Positions 32,534-35,264 of a DNA stretch of 35,264 nucleotides are shown piece by piece (the stretch's first letter is position 1; the number at the start of each line of letters is the position of its first letter). The notes under the pieces were generated by a model that was given only the letters and a program-made list of their open reading frames with translations, was not told where the DNA came from and did not search any database. Position numbers and translations under genes: made by a program. The stretch is from assembly GCA_021323335.1 (NCBI GenBank), contig JAJTCN010000016.1:1-35264 (forward strand), written 5' to 3'. The stretch is from Ramlibacter sp. (GTDB lineage Bacteria; Pseudomonadota; Gammaproteobacteria; Burkholderiales; Burkholderiaceae_C).

Positions 32534-35264
<2,731 letters not shown>

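Overview
The window is high-GC DNA that reads as a chromosome segment of a betaproteobacterium, most likely Burkholderiales/Comamonadaceae (Ramlibacter- or Variovorax-like). The basis is the style of the genes: branched-chain amino acid ABC cassettes with a divergent LysR gene, a Bug/TctC solute-binding protein, CoA-transferase/crotonase catabolic operons, an FNR-type regulator, and a MEDS-domain protein. I saw no tRNA, rRNA, insertion sequence, phage or CRISPR feature. All motif positions were counted by hand and no database search was run.

Region A (1-5858): a minus-strand liv-type uptake operon (livK, livH, then one 858-codon gene fusing LivM, LivG and LivF). A LysR-type regulator diverges from it, with a palindromic T-N11-A operator candidate between them.

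Region B (about 5879-19106) is the most interesting part and looks like a low-oxygen stress island. It holds a tandem universal stress protein, an exported L,D-transpeptidase, an operon of Hsp20 + ABC exporter (ATPase, FtsX-type permease, HlyD adaptor) + PfkB phosphofructokinase, a 17-kDa-type lipoprotein, an FNR-cbpA-cbpM operon, a UbiB-family kinase-like protein coupled to a formate/nitrite channel, and an unlisted 43-aa membrane protein. Five promoters here share one layout: a 14-bp FNR-like box (TTGAY-N4-GKCAA) whose first base lies exactly 35 nt from the first base of a -10-like hexamer. They precede usp, the L,D-transpeptidase, hsp20, ubiB-FNT and the 43-aa gene. The Fe-S regulator encoded inside the island keeps the FNR cysteines and the E-x2-S-R recognition residues, so it is the natural candidate to control them. 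The gene content recalls the low-oxygen-activated locus known in Burkholderia cenocepacia, but the layout here and the 43-aa gene are read directly from sequence.

Region C (19160-23926): SelO AMPylase, a single-domain response regulator, an MFS exporter with a C-terminal ferredoxin-like domain, a MEDS-domain protein and a small membrane protein. Several starts here lack a Shine-Dalgarno and sit about 12-15 nt after a TANNNT hexamer, suggesting leaderless mRNAs.

Region D (23939-30044): a LysR regulator divergent from a five-gene catabolic operon (isocitrate/isopropylmalate dehydrogenase-like, class III CoA-transferase, crotonase-fold protein lacking both hydratase glutamates, quinone oxidoreductase, Bug solute-binding protein).

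Region E (30069-35264): a small RTX calcium-binding protein and two tandem hybrid histidine kinases; the upstream kinase runs off the right edge.
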